64,000 bases of DNA from Cyanobium sp. C1_MAG_00004 (GCA_027486935.1 JAIXOF010000120.1:50815-114814), one strand, 5' to 3'; positions 18,780 through 29,208 are shown, counted from the first letter of the stretch. A program made the numbers and translations. Notes: a model not told the origin generated them from the sequence alone.

Positions 18780-20279
18780 TCAGTCGTCGTCGCCTGACTT
18801 GGCCTTTGCCTTGGCGGCCTTGGGCTTGGCTTCCTTGGCCTCTTTGGCCTTGGCGCCGGCTTTGGGCTTGGCCTGCCCGCCGTCAACGTCAGCGTCAGCC
18901 CCGTCGGCTGCCGCCGGTGTCTTTTCGCTGATGGTGCTGTTGGATTCCAGCCAATCCAGCAGCTTCTCCTGCAGCAGGTCGTCGGCCACGGCCTGGCGCA
19001 GGCGCTGTGGGTCGATGTTGCCCTGTTGGCTGAGGCCGCGGCTGATCTCCTTGACCTTGGCATCGAGGGCCCCGTCCTCGATGCTGATGCCCTCGGCGTC
19101 AGCCAGGGCCTTGAGCGCCAGGCTGCGGCGGAGACGCTGCTCGGCCTCGGGCCTGGAGGTGTCCATCAGGCTGCGCACCAGATCGGGGGTGAACAGCTTC
19201 TTGACGTCCATGCCCTGCTCGGCGATCTGGCCGGCGGTCTGCTCGATCAGGTTGCGGATCTCCTGCTGCACCAGGGTCTCGGGCAGTTCCACCTCGAGCT
19301 GCTCGACCAGGGCCTCGACCAGGGCGTTGTGGCGGTTCGCCTTGCTGCGCCGTTCGGCGTCGTCCTTGAGGCGGGTCTCGAGGTCGCTGCGCAGTTCGGC
19401 CAGGGTCTGTTTGTCGCTGGCCTGCTGGGCAAAGGCGTCGTCAAGGGCGGGCAGTTCCCGGCCCTTGAGCTCCTTGAGCGTGATCGTGAAGCGGGCCGCG
19501 CGGCCGGCCGCATCCTCCTGGGGATAGCTCTCGGGGAACTGGCAGTCGACCGTCTTGGTGGCCCCGATCTCCAGACCGATCACCCCCTCGATGAACCCGG
19601 GGATCATGCGCCCCTCTTCGAGTTCCACCTCCATGGCATCGCTGCTGCCGCCGCTGATCGCCTCCCCGTTGTCGGCATAGATGCCGCTGAAGCTCAGCAC
19701 GGCCACATCACCGCTCTGGGCGGCCCGGCCTTCAACCGGCACGAGGGTGGCCATCTGCCGGCGGGACTGGTCCAGCAGCTCGTCGACCCGTGCCGGGTCA
19801 TAGCTGACGGTTTCGGCCTCGGCCTTGAGCCCCTTGGTGCTCTTCAGGCTGGGGGTGGGTTCAACGTCCAGCTCCAGGGTGAAGGACAGGGTCTGGCCGG
19901 GCTCGAACCGCTCAAGCACAGCCTCGAAGCCCTCGCTCAGTTCGGGCCGGCCGATGGCGGCGACGCTGTCCTTCTGCTGGTCGAGCGCTTCACGAAAGGC
20001 GGCATCGACCAGCTCCTCGAGGGCGGTGGCGCGGATGCGCAGGGGGCCGATCTGCTGCAGCAGCACGGCCCGTGGCACCTTGCCCTTGCGGAATCCCGGC
20101 AGCCTGATGGTGCGGCTGAGGCTGTCGAGCGCTTTTTCGTAGGCGGCGGTGCTGCGCTGGGCCGGAACGGCCAGTTCCAGCGCAATGCGACTGCCCGGTC
20201 TGGTGCTGGTCTTGACCGTGAGGGTCCCTGCCTCGGCGCCTGTGCTGGCGGGTTGGCTGGTCTTGGCGGCAGGGCTCAT
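18780..20279 (-). CDS. tig: Trigger factor (ribosome-associated chaperone / prolyl isomerase)
   Basis: 499 residues from ATG 20279. The N-terminal ribosome-binding domain contains [16 protein letters not shown], the GFRxGKxP signature. The central FKBP-type PPIase domain contains [10 protein letters not shown] and [12 protein letters not shown]. The helical C-terminal domain follows ([17 protein letters not shown]). The last 45 residues form an Ala/Lys-rich tail ending in SGDDD, which makes it longer than the roughly 430-470 typical of other bacteria. Translation upstream of 20279 reads as non-conserved. First gene of tig-clpP-clpX. Confidence 0.95.
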   Translation of the reverse strand: MSPAAKTSQPASTGAEAGTLTVKTSTRPGSRIALELAVPAQRSTAAYEKALDSLSRTIRLPGFRKGKVPRAVLLQQIGPLRIRATALEELVDAAFREALDQQKDSVAAIGRPELSEGFEAVLERFEPGQTLSFTLELDVEPTPSLKSTKGLKAEAETVSYDPARVDELLDQSRRQMATLVPVEGRAAQSGDVAVLSFSGIYADNGEAISGGSSDAMEVELEEGRMIPGFIEGVIGLEIGATKTVDCQFPESYPQEDAAGRAARFTITLKELKGRELPALDDAFAQQASDKQTLAELRSDLETRLKDDAERRSKANRHNALVEALVEQLEVELPETLVQQEIRNLIEQTAGQIAEQGMDVKKLFTPDLVRSLMDTSRPEAEQRLRRSLALKALADAEGISIEDGALDAKVKEISRGLSQQGNIDPQRLRQAVADDLLQEKLLDWLESNSTISEKTPAAADGADADVDGGQAKPKAGAKAKEAKEAKPKAAKAKAKSGDDD

Positions 20280-20326
20280 GGGCAGGGCTTGGCGATGCAG
20301 GGCAGCCCACGATCCTAGAAAGTGGT

Positions 20327-20361
20327 CCGAACCGCCGCCCAACCGCTTATTGTTGGTTCGG
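20327..20361. promoter_or_regulatory. Inverted repeat in the tig / asd divergent intergenic region
   Basis: The 227 bp between the divergent tig and asd starts is one of the longest non-coding stretches of the window. It contains CCGAACC (20327-20333) and its exact complement GGTTCGG (20355-20361). Inside, CCAAC (20339-20343) and GTTGG (20352-20356) can pair around an 8-base loop. It could be an operator or a transcript hairpin for the proteostasis operon. It is not the CIRCE element. Nothing else recognisable was found in this gap. Confidence 0.3.
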
Positions 20362-20506
20362 CGCAAGACGCAGGCAATACCCCCACAACCCGCTCCCCAT
20401 CGGCCCTATTCCCGGTCGAGGGTGGGCCGATCCATCCCAGGGGTGGGTTCAGTTCGTCGCAGCCAATCCGTTTTCGCAGTCACCGATTCAGTCGGCTCCC
20501 GCTTCC

Positions 20507-21580
20507 TTGACCGTCGCCCAGACCGCCTCGCCAACCCAGCCCAAGACCTTTCCTGATCGCCCCCTGCGGATCGCCATCCTGGGTGCCACCGGTGCCGTCG
20601 GGCAGGAGCTGTTGCAGCTCCTCGACGAACGGCGGTTTCCTGTGGCCGAGTTGATTCCCCTGGCGTCACCGCGCTCGGCGGGTCAGACCCTGGCCTGGCA
20701 GGACCAGCAGCTCCAGGTGCAGCCTGTGACGGCCGAGGCCTTCGCCGGCGTCGATCTGGTGCTGGCCTCGGCCGGCGGCTCGGTCTCCAAGCAATGGGCA
20801 CCTGTCGCTGCCGCTGCCGGTGCTGTGGTGATCGACAACTCCAGCGCCTTTCGCCTCGACCCGTCGGTGCCGCTGGTGGTGCCCGAGGTCAATCCCCAGG
20901 CGGCCTTTGACCACCACGGCATCATCGCCAACCCCAACTGCACCACGATCCTGCTGACCCTGGCCCTGGCACCGCTGCAGGCGCGCCGGTCGATCCGCCG
21001 CGTGGTGGTCAGCACTTATCAGAGCGCCAGCGGTGCCGGCGCCCGCGCCATGGAGGAGCTGCAGCGCCTCAGCCGCACCGTCCTGGATGGGGGTGAACCC
21101 GTCAGTGAGGTGCTGCCCCATTCCCTGGCCTTCAACCTGTTTCTGCACAATTCGCCGCTGCAGGCCAACGGCTATTGCGAGGAAGAGCTCAAGATGCTCA
21201 ACGAGACCCGCAAGATCATGGCGCTGCCCGATCTGCGCCTCAGCGCCACCTGTGTGCGGGTGCCGGTGCTGCGGGCCCATTCGGAAGCCGTCAACATCGA
21301 ATTCGAGCAGCCGTTTTCGGTCGACGAGGCCCGCGCCCTGCTGGCGGCGGCCCCCGGGGTGGAGCTGCTCGAGGACTTTGAGGCCAACCGCTTCCCGATG
21401 CCCACCGACGTGACCGGTCGGGATCCGGTGGCGGTCGGCCGCATCCGTCAGGACCTGAGCGACCCCAATGCCCTGGAGCTGTGGCTCTGCGGCGACCAGA
21501 TCCGCAAGGGGGCTGCGCTCAATGCGATTCAGATCGCCGAGCTGTTGCTGACCTCACCCGCCAATGGAGGTGCCGCTTGA
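20507..21580 (+). CDS. asd: Aspartate-semialdehyde dehydrogenase
   Basis: Reduces aspartyl phosphate to aspartate semialdehyde, the branch point of lysine/diaminopimelate, threonine and methionine synthesis. NADP-binding [17 protein letters not shown] starts at residue 20. The active-site cysteine is in [10 protein letters not shown] (Cys145), followed by [19 protein letters not shown], and [20 protein letters not shown] supplies the substrate Arg and His. 357 residues. No ATG is available in the expected region, so TTG 20507 is taken; no good Shine-Dalgarno precedes it and the true start could lie slightly elsewhere. The stop overlaps the dapA start, so asd and dapA are translationally coupled. 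Confidence 0.93.
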   Translation: MTVAQTASPTQPKTFPDRPLRIAILGATGAVGQELLQLLDERRFPVAELIPLASPRSAGQTLAWQDQQLQVQPVTAEAFAGVDLVLASAGGSVSKQWAPVAAAAGAVVIDNSSAFRLDPSVPLVVPEVNPQAAFDHHGIIANPNCTTILLTLALAPLQARRSIRRVVVSTYQSASGAGARAMEELQRLSRTVLDGGEPVSEVLPHSLAFNLFLHNSPLQANGYCEEELKMLNETRKIMALPDLRLSATCVRVPVLRAHSEAVNIEFEQPFSVDEARALLAAAPGVELLEDFEANRFPMPTDVTGRDPVAVGRIRQDLSDPNALELWLCGDQIRKGAALNAIQIAELLLTSPANGGAA

Positions 21581-22491
21581 CCAGCGCCACCCGGCAGCCC
21601 TGGGTCCAGGCACCGTTCGGACGGCTGGTGACCGCCATGGTCACCCCGTTCGGTCCCGATGGGGCGGTGGACCATGCCCTCGCCGCGCGCCTGGCGGACC
21701 ATCTGGTCAGCCAGGGGTCTGAGGGCCTGGTCATCTGCGGCACCACCGGCGAATCGCCCACGCTCAGCTGGGCCGAGCAGCACCGGTTGATCGCCGCCGT
21801 GCGCGAGGCGGTGGCTGGCCGCGCCCGGATCATCGCCGGCAGCGGCAGCAACTGCACCGCCGAGGCGGTCGAGGCCACCCGTCAGGCGGCTGACCTGGGG
21901 GTCGATGGCGCCCTGGTGGTCGTGCCCTACTACAACAAGCCCCCACAGGATGGCCTCGAAGCCCATTTCAGGGCGGTGGCTGCGGCAGCCCCTGAGCTGC
22001 CCCTGATGCTTTACAACATTCCTGGGCGCACCGGCTGCAGCCTGGCTCCCGAAACCACGGCTCGCCTGCTGGACTGCGGCAACGTCGTCAGCTACAAGGC
22101 GGCCAGTGGCACCACCGAAGAGGTCAGTGCCCTGCGGTTGCTCTGCGGCGATCGCCTGGCGATCTACAGCGGTGATGACGGCTTGACCCTGCCGATGCTG
22201 GCGGTCGGCGCCGTCGGTGTGGTCAGCGTGGCCAGCCATGTGGCAGGCCCCCAGATCAGCGCCATGATCAACGCTTTCCTGGCGGGTGATCTGGGGCGGG
22301 CGCTCGAGCTGCATGAGCAGATGCTGCCGTTGAACCGCGCCCTGTTCAGCACCACCAACCCCATTCCTGTCAAAGCCGCCCTTGAGCTCTGCGGCTGGCC
22401 GGTCGGGGCTCCCAGGCTTCCCCTTCTGTCTGCATCTGAAGCAGTGAAACAACGTCTTTCCGAAACCCTCGCCGCCCTGCGTCCTACCTGA
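21577..22491 (+). CDS. dapA: 4-hydroxy-tetrahydrodipicolinate synthase
   Basis: Condenses aspartate semialdehyde with pyruvate, the first committed step to diaminopimelate and lysine. Marks: [30 protein letters not shown], the proton-relay tyrosine LYNIPGRT (Tyr146) and the Schiff-base lysine in VSYKAASGT (Lys174). 304 residues from TTG 21577, which shares TTGA with the asd stop codon. GGAGG at 21566-21570 sits six bases upstream at proper spacing, which decides this start over the longer frame from 21481. Two consecutive enzymes of one pathway are thus coupled. Confidence 0.95.
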   Translation: MTSATRQPWVQAPFGRLVTAMVTPFGPDGAVDHALAARLADHLVSQGSEGLVICGTTGESPTLSWAEQHRLIAAVREAVAGRARIIAGSGSNCTAEAVEATRQAADLGVDGALVVVPYYNKPPQDGLEAHFRAVAAAAPELPLMLYNIPGRTGCSLAPETTARLLDCGNVVSYKAASGTTEEVSALRLLCGDRLAIYSGDDGLTLPMLAVGAVGVVSVASHVAGPQISAMINAFLAGDLGRALELHEQMLPLNRALFSTTNPIPVKAALELCGWPVGAPRLPLLSASEAVKQRLSETLAALRPT

Positions 22492-22542
22492 CGCCAAGGC
22501 TGATTCAACAGTTCGTGTTCATTTTCATCTGACAGCATCTTC

Positions 22543-24579
22543 ATGACCAGTTTCAACGGCGGCAATAACGGCAACGGCAGCAACGGCAATGGCAATGGCA
22601 ACAAATCGGGCGCAAATCGGGCAGCACTGCGTGTGATTCCGCTGGGCGGTCTGCACGAGATCGGCAAAAATACCTGCGTTTTTGAATACGGCGACGACAT
22701 CATGCTGGTGGATGCCGGCTTGGCATTTCCCAGCGATGGCATGCATGGCGTCAATGTCGTCATGCCCGATACGAGTTATCTCAAGGAGAATCAGAAGCGC
22801 ATCCGCGGCATGATCGTGACCCACGGTCACGAAGATCATATCGGTGGCATCTCACACCACCTCAAGAATTTCAATATTCCGGTCATCTACGGTCCCCGCT
22901 TGGCCCTGGCCATGCTCACCGGCAAGATGGAAGAGGCGGGCGTCACCGATCGCACCGTGTTGCAGACGGTGGCCCCCCGCGATGTGGTCAAGGTCGGCCA
23001 GCACTTCTCGGTCGAGTTCATCCGCAACACCCACTCGATGGCGGACAGCTATTCGCTGGCTATCACTACGCCGGTGGGCACGATCATTTTCACCGGTGAC
23101 TTCAAGTTCGACCACACCCCGGTCGATGGCGAACATTTCGACATGGCCCGCCTGGCGCACCACGGCGAGCAGGGTGTGCTCTGTCTGTTCAGCGATTCCA
23201 CCAACGCCGAAATTCCCGGTTTCTGCCCGCCCGAGCGTTCCGTCTTTCCCCATCTGGACCGTCACATCGCCCAGGCCGAAGGGCGGGTGATCATCACCAC
23301 CTTTGCCAGTTCGATCCATCGCGTGTCGATGATTCTGGAGCTGGCGCTCAAGAACGGTCGCAAGGTGGGCCTGCTGGGTCGCTCCATGCTCAACGTGATC
23401 GCCAAGGCGCGCGAACTCGGTTACATGCGTGCACCTGACGATCTGTTTGTGCCGATCAAGCAGATCCGCGATCTGCCCGATCGCGAGACCCTGCTGCTGA
23501 TGACCGGCAGCCAGGGCGAGCCGCTGGCGGCCCTGAGCCGCATCTCCCGCGGCGAACATCCGCAGGTGCAGGTCAAGAGCAGCGACACGATCATCTTTTC
23601 GGCCAGCCCGATCCCGGGCAACACCATTTCGGTGGTCAACACCATCGACCGGCTGATGATGCTCGGCGCCAAGGTGATCTACGGCAAGGGCGAGGGCATC
23701 CACGTCTCCGGCCACGGCTTCCAGGAGGACCAGAAGCTGATGCTGGCCCTGACCAAGCCCAAGTACTTCGTGCCGGTGCACGGTGAGCACCGCATGCTTG
23801 TCTGCCACAGCAAGACCGCCCAGTCGATGGGCGTGCCGGCCGACAACATCCTGATCATCGACAACGGCGATGTGGTCGAGCTCACGGCCGATTCGATCCG
23901 CAAGGGGGATCCGGTCAAGGCGGGGATTGAGCTGCTCGATGCGTCCCGCAACGGCATCGTGGACGCCCGGGTTCTCAAAGAGCGTCAGCAACTGGCCGAA
24001 GACGGCGTCATCACTCTGCTGGCCGTGATCAGCACCGATGGCGTCATGGCCGCCCCGCCCCGGGTCAACCTGCGCGGTGTGGTCACCACCGCCGATGCCC
24101 GCAAGCTCTCCCTCTGGGCTGAGCGCGAGATCACTTGGGTGCTTGAAAACCGCTGGAATCAGCTCAGCCGCAACACCGGTGCCAAGACCCCCGATGTCGA
24201 CTGGGTGGGCGTGCAGCGCGAGGTGGAGCTGGGGCTCCAGCGCCGCCTGCGCCGGGAGCTGCAGGTCGAGCCCCTGATCATCTGCCTGGTGCAGCCGGCC
24301 CCTGCCGGCACCCCGGCCTACAAGGGCCGTGCTGACGCCGAGCCCGACAACCGGCCCGCGCCCCGCAACGGCCGCCGCGAAGCCCCCCGCCAGCAGCACG
24401 CTGCCGGCGCTCCGGCTCCGGTGGTGCGGGCTGCCGCAGCCGCCACACCAGCCACTGCCTCAACTCCGGCCTCAACTCCGGCCCCGGCCCCAGCCGCGAG
24501 CAAGGCCCGGGCGGTCGAGCCCGAACCCGAGCTCGCGGGCCGTACCCGCCGCCGCCGCTCGGCTGCCACCGCCGGCTGA
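22543..24579 (+). CDS. rnj: Ribonuclease J
   Basis: Metallo-beta-lactamase/beta-CASP ribonuclease with 5'-3' exo- and endonuclease activity, central to cyanobacterial mRNA decay and rRNA maturation. VIPLGGLHEIGKN at residue 31 is the RNase J hallmark. The metal site is THGHEDH (His94, His96, Asp98, His99), then FTGDFKFDHTPVDG, the beta-CASP TFASSIHRV and the late PVHGEHRML. Two unusual ends: residues 5-20 are almost pure Asn/Gly/Ser, coded by a GGCAAC-type DNA repeat, and the last 85 residues are a basic Ala/Pro/Arg tail. Both look like disordered extensions. 678 residues. It follows dapA by 51 bp. Confidence 0.95.
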   Translation: MTSFNGGNNGNGSNGNGNGNKSGANRAALRVIPLGGLHEIGKNTCVFEYGDDIMLVDAGLAFPSDGMHGVNVVMPDTSYLKENQKRIRGMIVTHGHEDHIGGISHHLKNFNIPVIYGPRLALAMLTGKMEEAGVTDRTVLQTVAPRDVVKVGQHFSVEFIRNTHSMADSYSLAITTPVGTIIFTGDFKFDHTPVDGEHFDMARLAHHGEQGVLCLFSDSTNAEIPGFCPPERSVFPHLDRHIAQAEGRVIITTFASSIHRVSMILELALKNGRKVGLLGRSMLNVIAKARELGYMRAPDDLFVPIKQIRDLPDRETLLLMTGSQGEPLAALSRISRGEHPQVQVKSSDTIIFSASPIPGNTISVVNTIDRLMMLGAKVIYGKGEGIHVSGHGFQEDQKLMLALTKPKYFVPVHGEHRMLVCHSKTAQSMGVPADNILIIDNGDVVELTADSIRKGDPVKAGIELLDASRNGIVDARVLKERQQLAEDGVITLLAVISTDGVMAAPPRVNLRGVVTTADARKLSLWAEREITWVLENRWNQLSRNTGAKTPDVDWVGVQREVELGLQRRLRRELQVEPLIICLVQPAPAGTPAYKGRADAEPDNRPAPRNGRREAPRQQHAAGAPAPVVRAAAAATPATASTPASTPAPAPAASKARAVEPEPELAGRTRRRRSAATAG

Positions 24580-24586
24580 CCTGGCG

Positions 24587-24596
24587 GCTGATCAGC
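24587..24596. terminator. Short palindrome between convergent rnj and TPR-protein genes
   Basis: GCTGATCAGC, a 10 bp perfect palindrome in the 21 bp between two converging genes. It could act as a weak bidirectional terminator, but there is no T-run and the arms are short. Confidence 0.2.
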
Positions 24597-24600
24597 AGCC

Positions 24601-25290
24601 TCAGCGCAGCACCACTTCGAGCAGGCCCCTGGCCAGCTCCGCCTCCTCGGCGGGGCTCCGGGGCGCCAGATCGACGATCTGGGCGTGGTCCGGATCGGCC
24701 TGGTGCACAGCGATCTGTTCCGGTTCCTCGATCACTTCGAGAACCTCAACCATCTCCACCGGTGTCGGTGTCGGTATCGGTGTCGTGGCTGCAGCAGCTG
24801 GCTCGCTGAGCCAGGGGGTCGCTGGTTCGGGGGGCGCGGCGTCTGGCTGCGGCGCTGGTTCGGCCTGCGCAGGCGGTTCGGCCTGTGCTGGCCGTTGAGC
24901 CGGGCTCACCGTCTCGAGCCACGGCGCAGCTGCGGCTGGCTGCCCTGTCGGCGGCATCCCCACAGCTTCGGCTGTGAATGGAAAGGCAGGTTTTGCGGCC
25001 ACGGTCATCGCCTGGGCGCGGGCCAGTTCCTGTTGGGCCACCGCCAGCAGCACCGGTTCAGGCCGGCTGTCCAGCACCTGTTGGTACAGGGCCGTTGCGG
25101 CATCGACCTGCCCCAGCCCATGCAGTCGGGTGTGGCCCTGCAACAGCAGCAGCCGTTGCCGCAGCGACGGGTCGTCGTCGCCCGGCAACGCGGCCAGCAG
25201 GGTGTCGCTGGCGTCGAGCACCTGCTGCCATTGCCCCAGGCTGTACATCCGTTCGATCGCGGCATAGCGATCGGCTGTGGCTGGGTTCAT
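24601..25290 (-). CDS. Unknown protein with a TPR-like N-terminus and Pro/Ala-rich linker
   Basis: 229 residues from ATG 25290. The first 110 residues are helical with TPR-like periodicity (AAIERMYSLGQWQQVLDASDTLLAAL and ALYQQVLDSRPEPVLLAVAQQELARA). They are followed by a long Pro/Ala/Thr/Gln-rich linker and a short acidic-hydrophobic tail (AEEAELARGLLEVVLR). No catalytic motif, signal or membrane segment. The start overlaps the tilS stop as TGATG, so its translation is coupled to that of the tRNA-modifying enzyme. Function unknown. Confidence 0.65.
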   Translation of the reverse strand: MNPATADRYAAIERMYSLGQWQQVLDASDTLLAALPGDDDPSLRQRLLLLQGHTRLHGLGQVDAATALYQQVLDSRPEPVLLAVAQQELARAQAMTVAAKPAFPFTAEAVGMPPTGQPAAAAPWLETVSPAQRPAQAEPPAQAEPAPQPDAAPPEPATPWLSEPAAAATTPIPTPTPVEMVEVLEVIEEPEQIAVHQADPDHAQIVDLAPRSPAEEAELARGLLEVVLR

Positions 25291-26339
25291 CAATCCGCAG
25301 GCTCGGGCTGAACCAGCACCAGTCTGGTGCGGTCCCAACGCAGCTGCCAGCCAGCGGCCAGGTCCCAGCGACCGGGGGGGCGTCCCTGCTGCAAGCGCTC
25401 CAGCAGGGCGTCCAGCTGGCAGGCGGTGATGCTGCTGCCGAGCTGACTGCTGAGCCACAGCTCCAGCGCGGCGGCCTGGTTGACCCGCTGCAGCCCGGTG
25501 AGCCTGGCCCGATCGAGCCCGTCAGGATCGGCGGCCAGCCACTGCAGCGCCACCCTGAGCCACTCGTGCTGGGTGTCGTGTTCACAGGCCAGCCGTTCGG
25601 CGGTGGCGCCCAACCGGCGCGCCGCCCCGGGGTGCAGGGTCTCGAGTTCGGGCAGCACGGTCTGCCGTAGGCGGTTGCGGCTGTAGCGCAGGTCGCTGTT
25701 GGTCGGGTCCAGCCAGACCGGCAGCTGCAGCTGCTGGCAGATGCGGCCGGTGTCGCTGCGGTCAAAGATCAGCAGTGGCCGGCTCAGCTGCAGTCCGCTG
25801 CTGCCCAGGGCCCGCCGGGGCCGCAGGCTGGCCAGGCCGCGGCGGTGGCTGCCGCGGGCCAGGTGCAGCAGCAGGGTCTCGGCGCGGTCGTTGGCGGTGT
25901 GGCCGCAGACCACGTGGCTGCAGCCCTGGGCCAGGGCCTGCGCTTCCAGCCGTTCGTAGCGCCAGGCGCGGGCCTGGGCTTCGGTATGGGCGCTGGAGGC
26001 CGCGGCGGGTTGGTCCCGGGCGTCGATCGTCAGGCCCAGGCCCTGGCCGCGGCACCAGCAGGCCAGCTGGGCCGCCTGCTGGGCCGCCTCGGGCCGCCAG
26101 CGGTGATCGCCGTGCCACAGCTGCAGCCGCCAGCCATGCAGGCGCCGCAGTCCCACAAGCAGGGCCAGCAGGGCCATCGAGTCCTGGCCGCCCGACACCG
26201 CCAGCAGCAGGTTCGCCCCCGGCGGCAGCAGCTCTGGCTGACGGCGCAGATGCCGGTGCAGACGCAGGTGGTCCCGGCCCCAGGCCCGCTCCAGCGTCTG
26301 GGGTGGGAGAATCACTCCATCTTGATCAGCTTGGTTCAT
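25290..26339 (-). CDS. tilS: tRNA(Ile)-lysidine synthetase TilS
   Basis: Modifies C34 of the tRNA-Ile CAU anticodon to lysidine with ATP and lysine. The PP-loop LLAVSGGQDSMALL lies at residues 44-57. LWHGDHRWRP and HTANDRAETLLLHLARG are conserved TilS blocks, as is WLDPTNSDLRYSRNRLR in the N-terminal domain. 349 residues, average for cyanobacterial TilS without the full C-terminal domains. The ATG at 26339 lies in a CATG shared head-to-head with the start of the opposite gene. A GTG at 26315 is a shorter alternative that would leave a gap. Confidence 0.92.
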   Translation of the reverse strand: MNQADQDGVILPPQTLERAWGRDHLRLHRHLRRQPELLPPGANLLLAVSGGQDSMALLALLVGLRRLHGWRLQLWHGDHRWRPEAAQQAAQLACWCRGQGLGLTIDARDQPAAASSAHTEAQARAWRYERLEAQALAQGCSHVVCGHTANDRAETLLLHLARGSHRRGLASLRPRRALGSSGLQLSRPLLIFDRSDTGRICQQLQLPVWLDPTNSDLRYSRNRLRQTVLPELETLHPGAARRLGATAERLACEHDTQHEWLRVALQWLAADPDGLDRARLTGLQRVNQAAALELWLSSQLGSSITACQLDALLERLQQGRPPGRWDLAAGWQLRWDRTRLVLVQPEPAD

Positions 26340-27111
26340 GTCGCGTCTGTCCAGCCTGCCCACCGCCCTGCAGGCCGCCCTGGCCGAGCGCCGCGCCCTC
26401 AAGGTGATCGCCGGTCTGAACAACTTTGACGCCTCCAGTGTGGCCCGTGTGGCCCGGGCCGCCGCCGCCGGTGGTGCCGATCTGATCGACGTGGCCTGCG
26501 ACGGCGAGCTGGTGCGCCTGGTGCGTGATGTCGCCCCCGGTCTGCCGATCTGCGTCAGCGCCGTCGAGCCCGAGCTGTTTGTGGCTGCCGTGGCCGCCGG
26601 TGCCGACATGGTCGAGATCGGCAATTTCGACAGCTTCTATCCCCAGGGCATCGTCTTCGGTGCCGCCGAGGTGCTCGAACTGACCCGCCGCACCCGCGCC
26701 CTGCTGCCCCAGGTGGTGCTGAGCGTCACCGTGCCCCACGTGCTGCCCCTGGACCAGCAGGAGCAGCTGGCCGTGGACCTGGTGGCTGCCGGCGCCGACC
26801 TGATCCAGACCGAGGGCGGCACCAGTGCCAGGCCGTTCAGTGCCGGCAGCCTGGGCCTGATTGAAAAGGCCGCCCCCACCCTGGCCGCCGCCCATGGCAT
26901 CAGCCGCGCCCTGACCGCCGCCGAGACGGCTGCGCCGGTGCTGTGCGCCTCTGGGCTGTCGGCCGTGACCCTGCCGATGGCGATTGCCGCCGGCGCCAGC
27001 GGCGTCGGTGTGGGCTCGGCCGTCAACCGCCTCAGCGACGAGCTGGCCATGGTGGCCGTGGTGCGCAGCCTGCGCGAAGCCCTGGGCAGCGCCGTCAAGG
27101 CTGCGGTCTGA
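26338..27111 (+). CDS. ycf23: Ycf23 / DUF561 family protein
   Basis: 257-residue protein of the Ycf23 family, found in cyanobacteria and red-lineage plastids. It opens with an amphipathic helix, then RALKVIAGLNNFDASSVARVARAAAAGGADLIDVACD, FDSFYPQGIVFGAAEVL, IQTEGGTSARPFS and a phosphate-site-like ending (PMAIAAGASGVGVGSAVNRL), consistent with a TIM-barrel related to thiazole or nicotinate phosphoribosyl-type folds. The biochemical role is not established. It starts at ATG 26338, one base from the divergent tilS ATG; uvrB follows on the same strand. Confidence 0.85.
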   Translation: MSRLSSLPTALQAALAERRALKVIAGLNNFDASSVARVARAAAAGGADLIDVACDGELVRLVRDVAPGLPICVSAVEPELFVAAVAAGADMVEIGNFDSFYPQGIVFGAAEVLELTRRTRALLPQVVLSVTVPHVLPLDQQEQLAVDLVAAGADLIQTEGGTSARPFSAGSLGLIEKAAPTLAAAHGISRALTAAETAAPVLCASGLSAVTLPMAIAAGASGVGVGSAVNRLSDELAMVAVVRSLREALGSAVKAAV

Positions 27112-27198
27112 GCAGCGCTGGGTTGACCTGAGCATCGGCTGGTGAGTGGCGGGTTTCCGGTCACCGCGACCTCCCACGGGCTGCCCGAGAATGGCCCG

Positions 27199-29208
27199 AT
27201 GGTGAATCCCTACCAGCTGCAGGCCCCTTACGTTCCCAAGGGCGACCAGCCCCAGGCCATCAAGGGCCTGGTGGCGGGCGTCGAGGGGGGCGAGCGCTAC
27301 CAGACCCTGCTGGGGGCCACCGGCACCGGCAAGACGTTCACGATCGCCAATGTGATCGCCCAGACCGGGCGTCCGGCGCTGGTGCTGGCCCACAACAAGA
27401 CCCTGGCGGCCCAGCTGTGCAACGAGCTGCGGGAATTCTTCCCCAACAACGCTGTTGAGTACTTCATCAGCTATTACGACTACTACCAGCCGGAGGCGTA
27501 CGTGCCCGTCTCCGACACCTACATCGCCAAGACCGCGTCGATCAACGAAGAGATCGACATGCTGCGCCACTCGGCGACCCGTTCGCTGTTTGAACGGCGC
27601 GATGTGATCGTCGTCGCCTCGATCAGCTGCATCTACGGCCTCGGTATTCCGAGCGAATACCTCAAGGCTGCGGTCAAGTTTCAGGTGGGCGAGTCGCTCA
27701 ACCTGCGCGCTTCATTGCGGGAACTCGTCAACAACCAGTACTCCCGCAATGACATCGAGATTGCGCGCGGGCGTTTTCGGGTGCGGGGCGATGTGCTCGA
27801 GATCGGCCCGGCCTACGAAGACCGGCTGGTGCGCATCGAGCTGTTTGGCGATGAGGTGGAGGCGATCCGTTATGTCGACCCCACCACCGGCGAGATCCTG
27901 CAGAGCCTGGACACGATCAACATCTACCCGGCCAAGCACTTCGTCACCCCCAAGGAACGGTTGGCCGACGCGATCCAGGAGATCCGCACCGAATTGAAAG
28001 ATCGCCTGGAGTTGCTCAACAGCCAGGGCCGCCTGCTCGAAGCCCAGCGCCTGGAGCAGCGCACCACCTACGACCTCGAGATGCTCGAGCAGGTGGGCTA
28101 CTGCAACGGTGTCGAGAACTATGCCCGCCATCTGGCCGGCCGCGCCGCCGGCACCCCGCCCGAGTGCCTGATCGATTACTTCCCTGACGATTGGCTGCTT
28201 GTCGTCGACGAATCGCACGTCACCTGCAGCCAGTTGCAGGCGATGTACAACGGCGACCAATCGCGCAAGCAGGTGCTGATCGAGCACGGCTTTCGCCTGC
28301 CCAGTGCTGCCGACAACCGCCCCCTCAAGGGTGAGGAGTTCTGGGAGAAGGCGCGCCAGACGATCTTTGTCAGCGCCACCCCCGGCAACTGGGAGCTGGA
28401 GCAGAGCCACGGCCAGGTGGTGGAGCAGGTGATCCGCCCCACCGGTGTGCTCGATCCGATCGTCGAGGTCAGGCCCACCGATGGTCAGGTCGACGATCTG
28501 CTGGGCGAAATCCGCGTGCGGGCCGACAAGCAGGAGCGGGTGCTGGTGACGACGCTCACCAAGCGCATGGCCGAAGACCTGACCGACTACCTGGCCGAGA
28601 ACGGGGTGCGGGTGCGTTATCTGCACTCCGAGATTCACTCAATCGAGCGGATCGAGATCATTCAGGACCTGCGTAACGGTGCTTATGACGTGCTGGTCGG
28701 CGTCAACCTGCTGCGCGAGGGCCTCGATCTGCCCGAGGTGTCCTTGGTGGCGATCCTCGATGCCGACAAGGAGGGCTTTTTGCGGGCCGAGCGCTCGTTG
28801 ATCCAGACCATCGGCCGGGCTGCCCGCCACGTTGAGGGGGTGGCGTTGCTTTACGCCGACAACCTCACCGACAGCATGGCCAAGGCGATCCACGAGACCG
28901 AGCGACGCCGCGCGATTCAGCATGCCTACAACGTGGCCAACGGCATCACCCCCACTCCGGCGGGCAAACGGGCCGGCAACGCGATCCTGTCGTTTTTGGA
29001 GGTGTCGCGCCGTCTCAACGATGAGCAGTTGGAGGAAGCGGTCGAGCAGGCGGTGCACCACGACGTGCCCCTCGACGCCTTGCCCGAGCTGATTCAGCAA
29101 CTCGAAGACAAGATGAAAGCGGCCGCCAAGAACCTGGAGTTCGAGGAGGCCGCCAACCTGCGCGACCGCATCAAGACCCTGCGCCAGCAGCTGGTGGGCA
29201 AGGCTTGA
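27199..29208 (+). CDS. uvrB: Excinuclease ABC subunit B
   Basis: Damage-verification helicase-like subunit of nucleotide excision repair. [17 protein letters not shown] starts the protein, followed by Walker A GATGTGKT, the beta-hairpin [12 protein letters not shown], helicase motifs [27 protein letters not shown] and QTIGRAARH, and a C-terminal UVR domain ([24 protein letters not shown]). 669 residues from ATG 27199; an in-frame GTG at 27142 would add 19 unconserved residues. It ends 9 bp before the converging peptide-precursor gene, which marks the left edge of the accessory block. Confidence 0.96.
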   Translation: MVNPYQLQAPYVPKGDQPQAIKGLVAGVEGGERYQTLLGATGTGKTFTIANVIAQTGRPALVLAHNKTLAAQLCNELREFFPNNAVEYFISYYDYYQPEAYVPVSDTYIAKTASINEEIDMLRHSATRSLFERRDVIVVASISCIYGLGIPSEYLKAAVKFQVGESLNLRASLRELVNNQYSRNDIEIARGRFRVRGDVLEIGPAYEDRLVRIELFGDEVEAIRYVDPTTGEILQSLDTINIYPAKHFVTPKERLADAIQEIRTELKDRLELLNSQGRLLEAQRLEQRTTYDLEMLEQVGYCNGVENYARHLAGRAAGTPPECLIDYFPDDWLLVVDESHVTCSQLQAMYNGDQSRKQVLIEHGFRLPSAADNRPLKGEEFWEKARQTIFVSATPGNWELEQSHGQVVEQVIRPTGVLDPIVEVRPTDGQVDDLLGEIRVRADKQERVLVTTLTKRMAEDLTDYLAENGVRVRYLHSEIHSIERIEIIQDLRNGAYDVLVGVNLLREGLDLPEVSLVAILDADKEGFLRAERSLIQTIGRAARHVEGVALLYADNLTDSMAKAIHETERRRAIQHAYNVANGITPTPAGKRAGNAILSFLEVSRRLNDEQLEEAVEQAVHHDVPLDALPELIQQLEDKMKAAAKNLEFEEAANLRDRIKTLRQQLVGKA

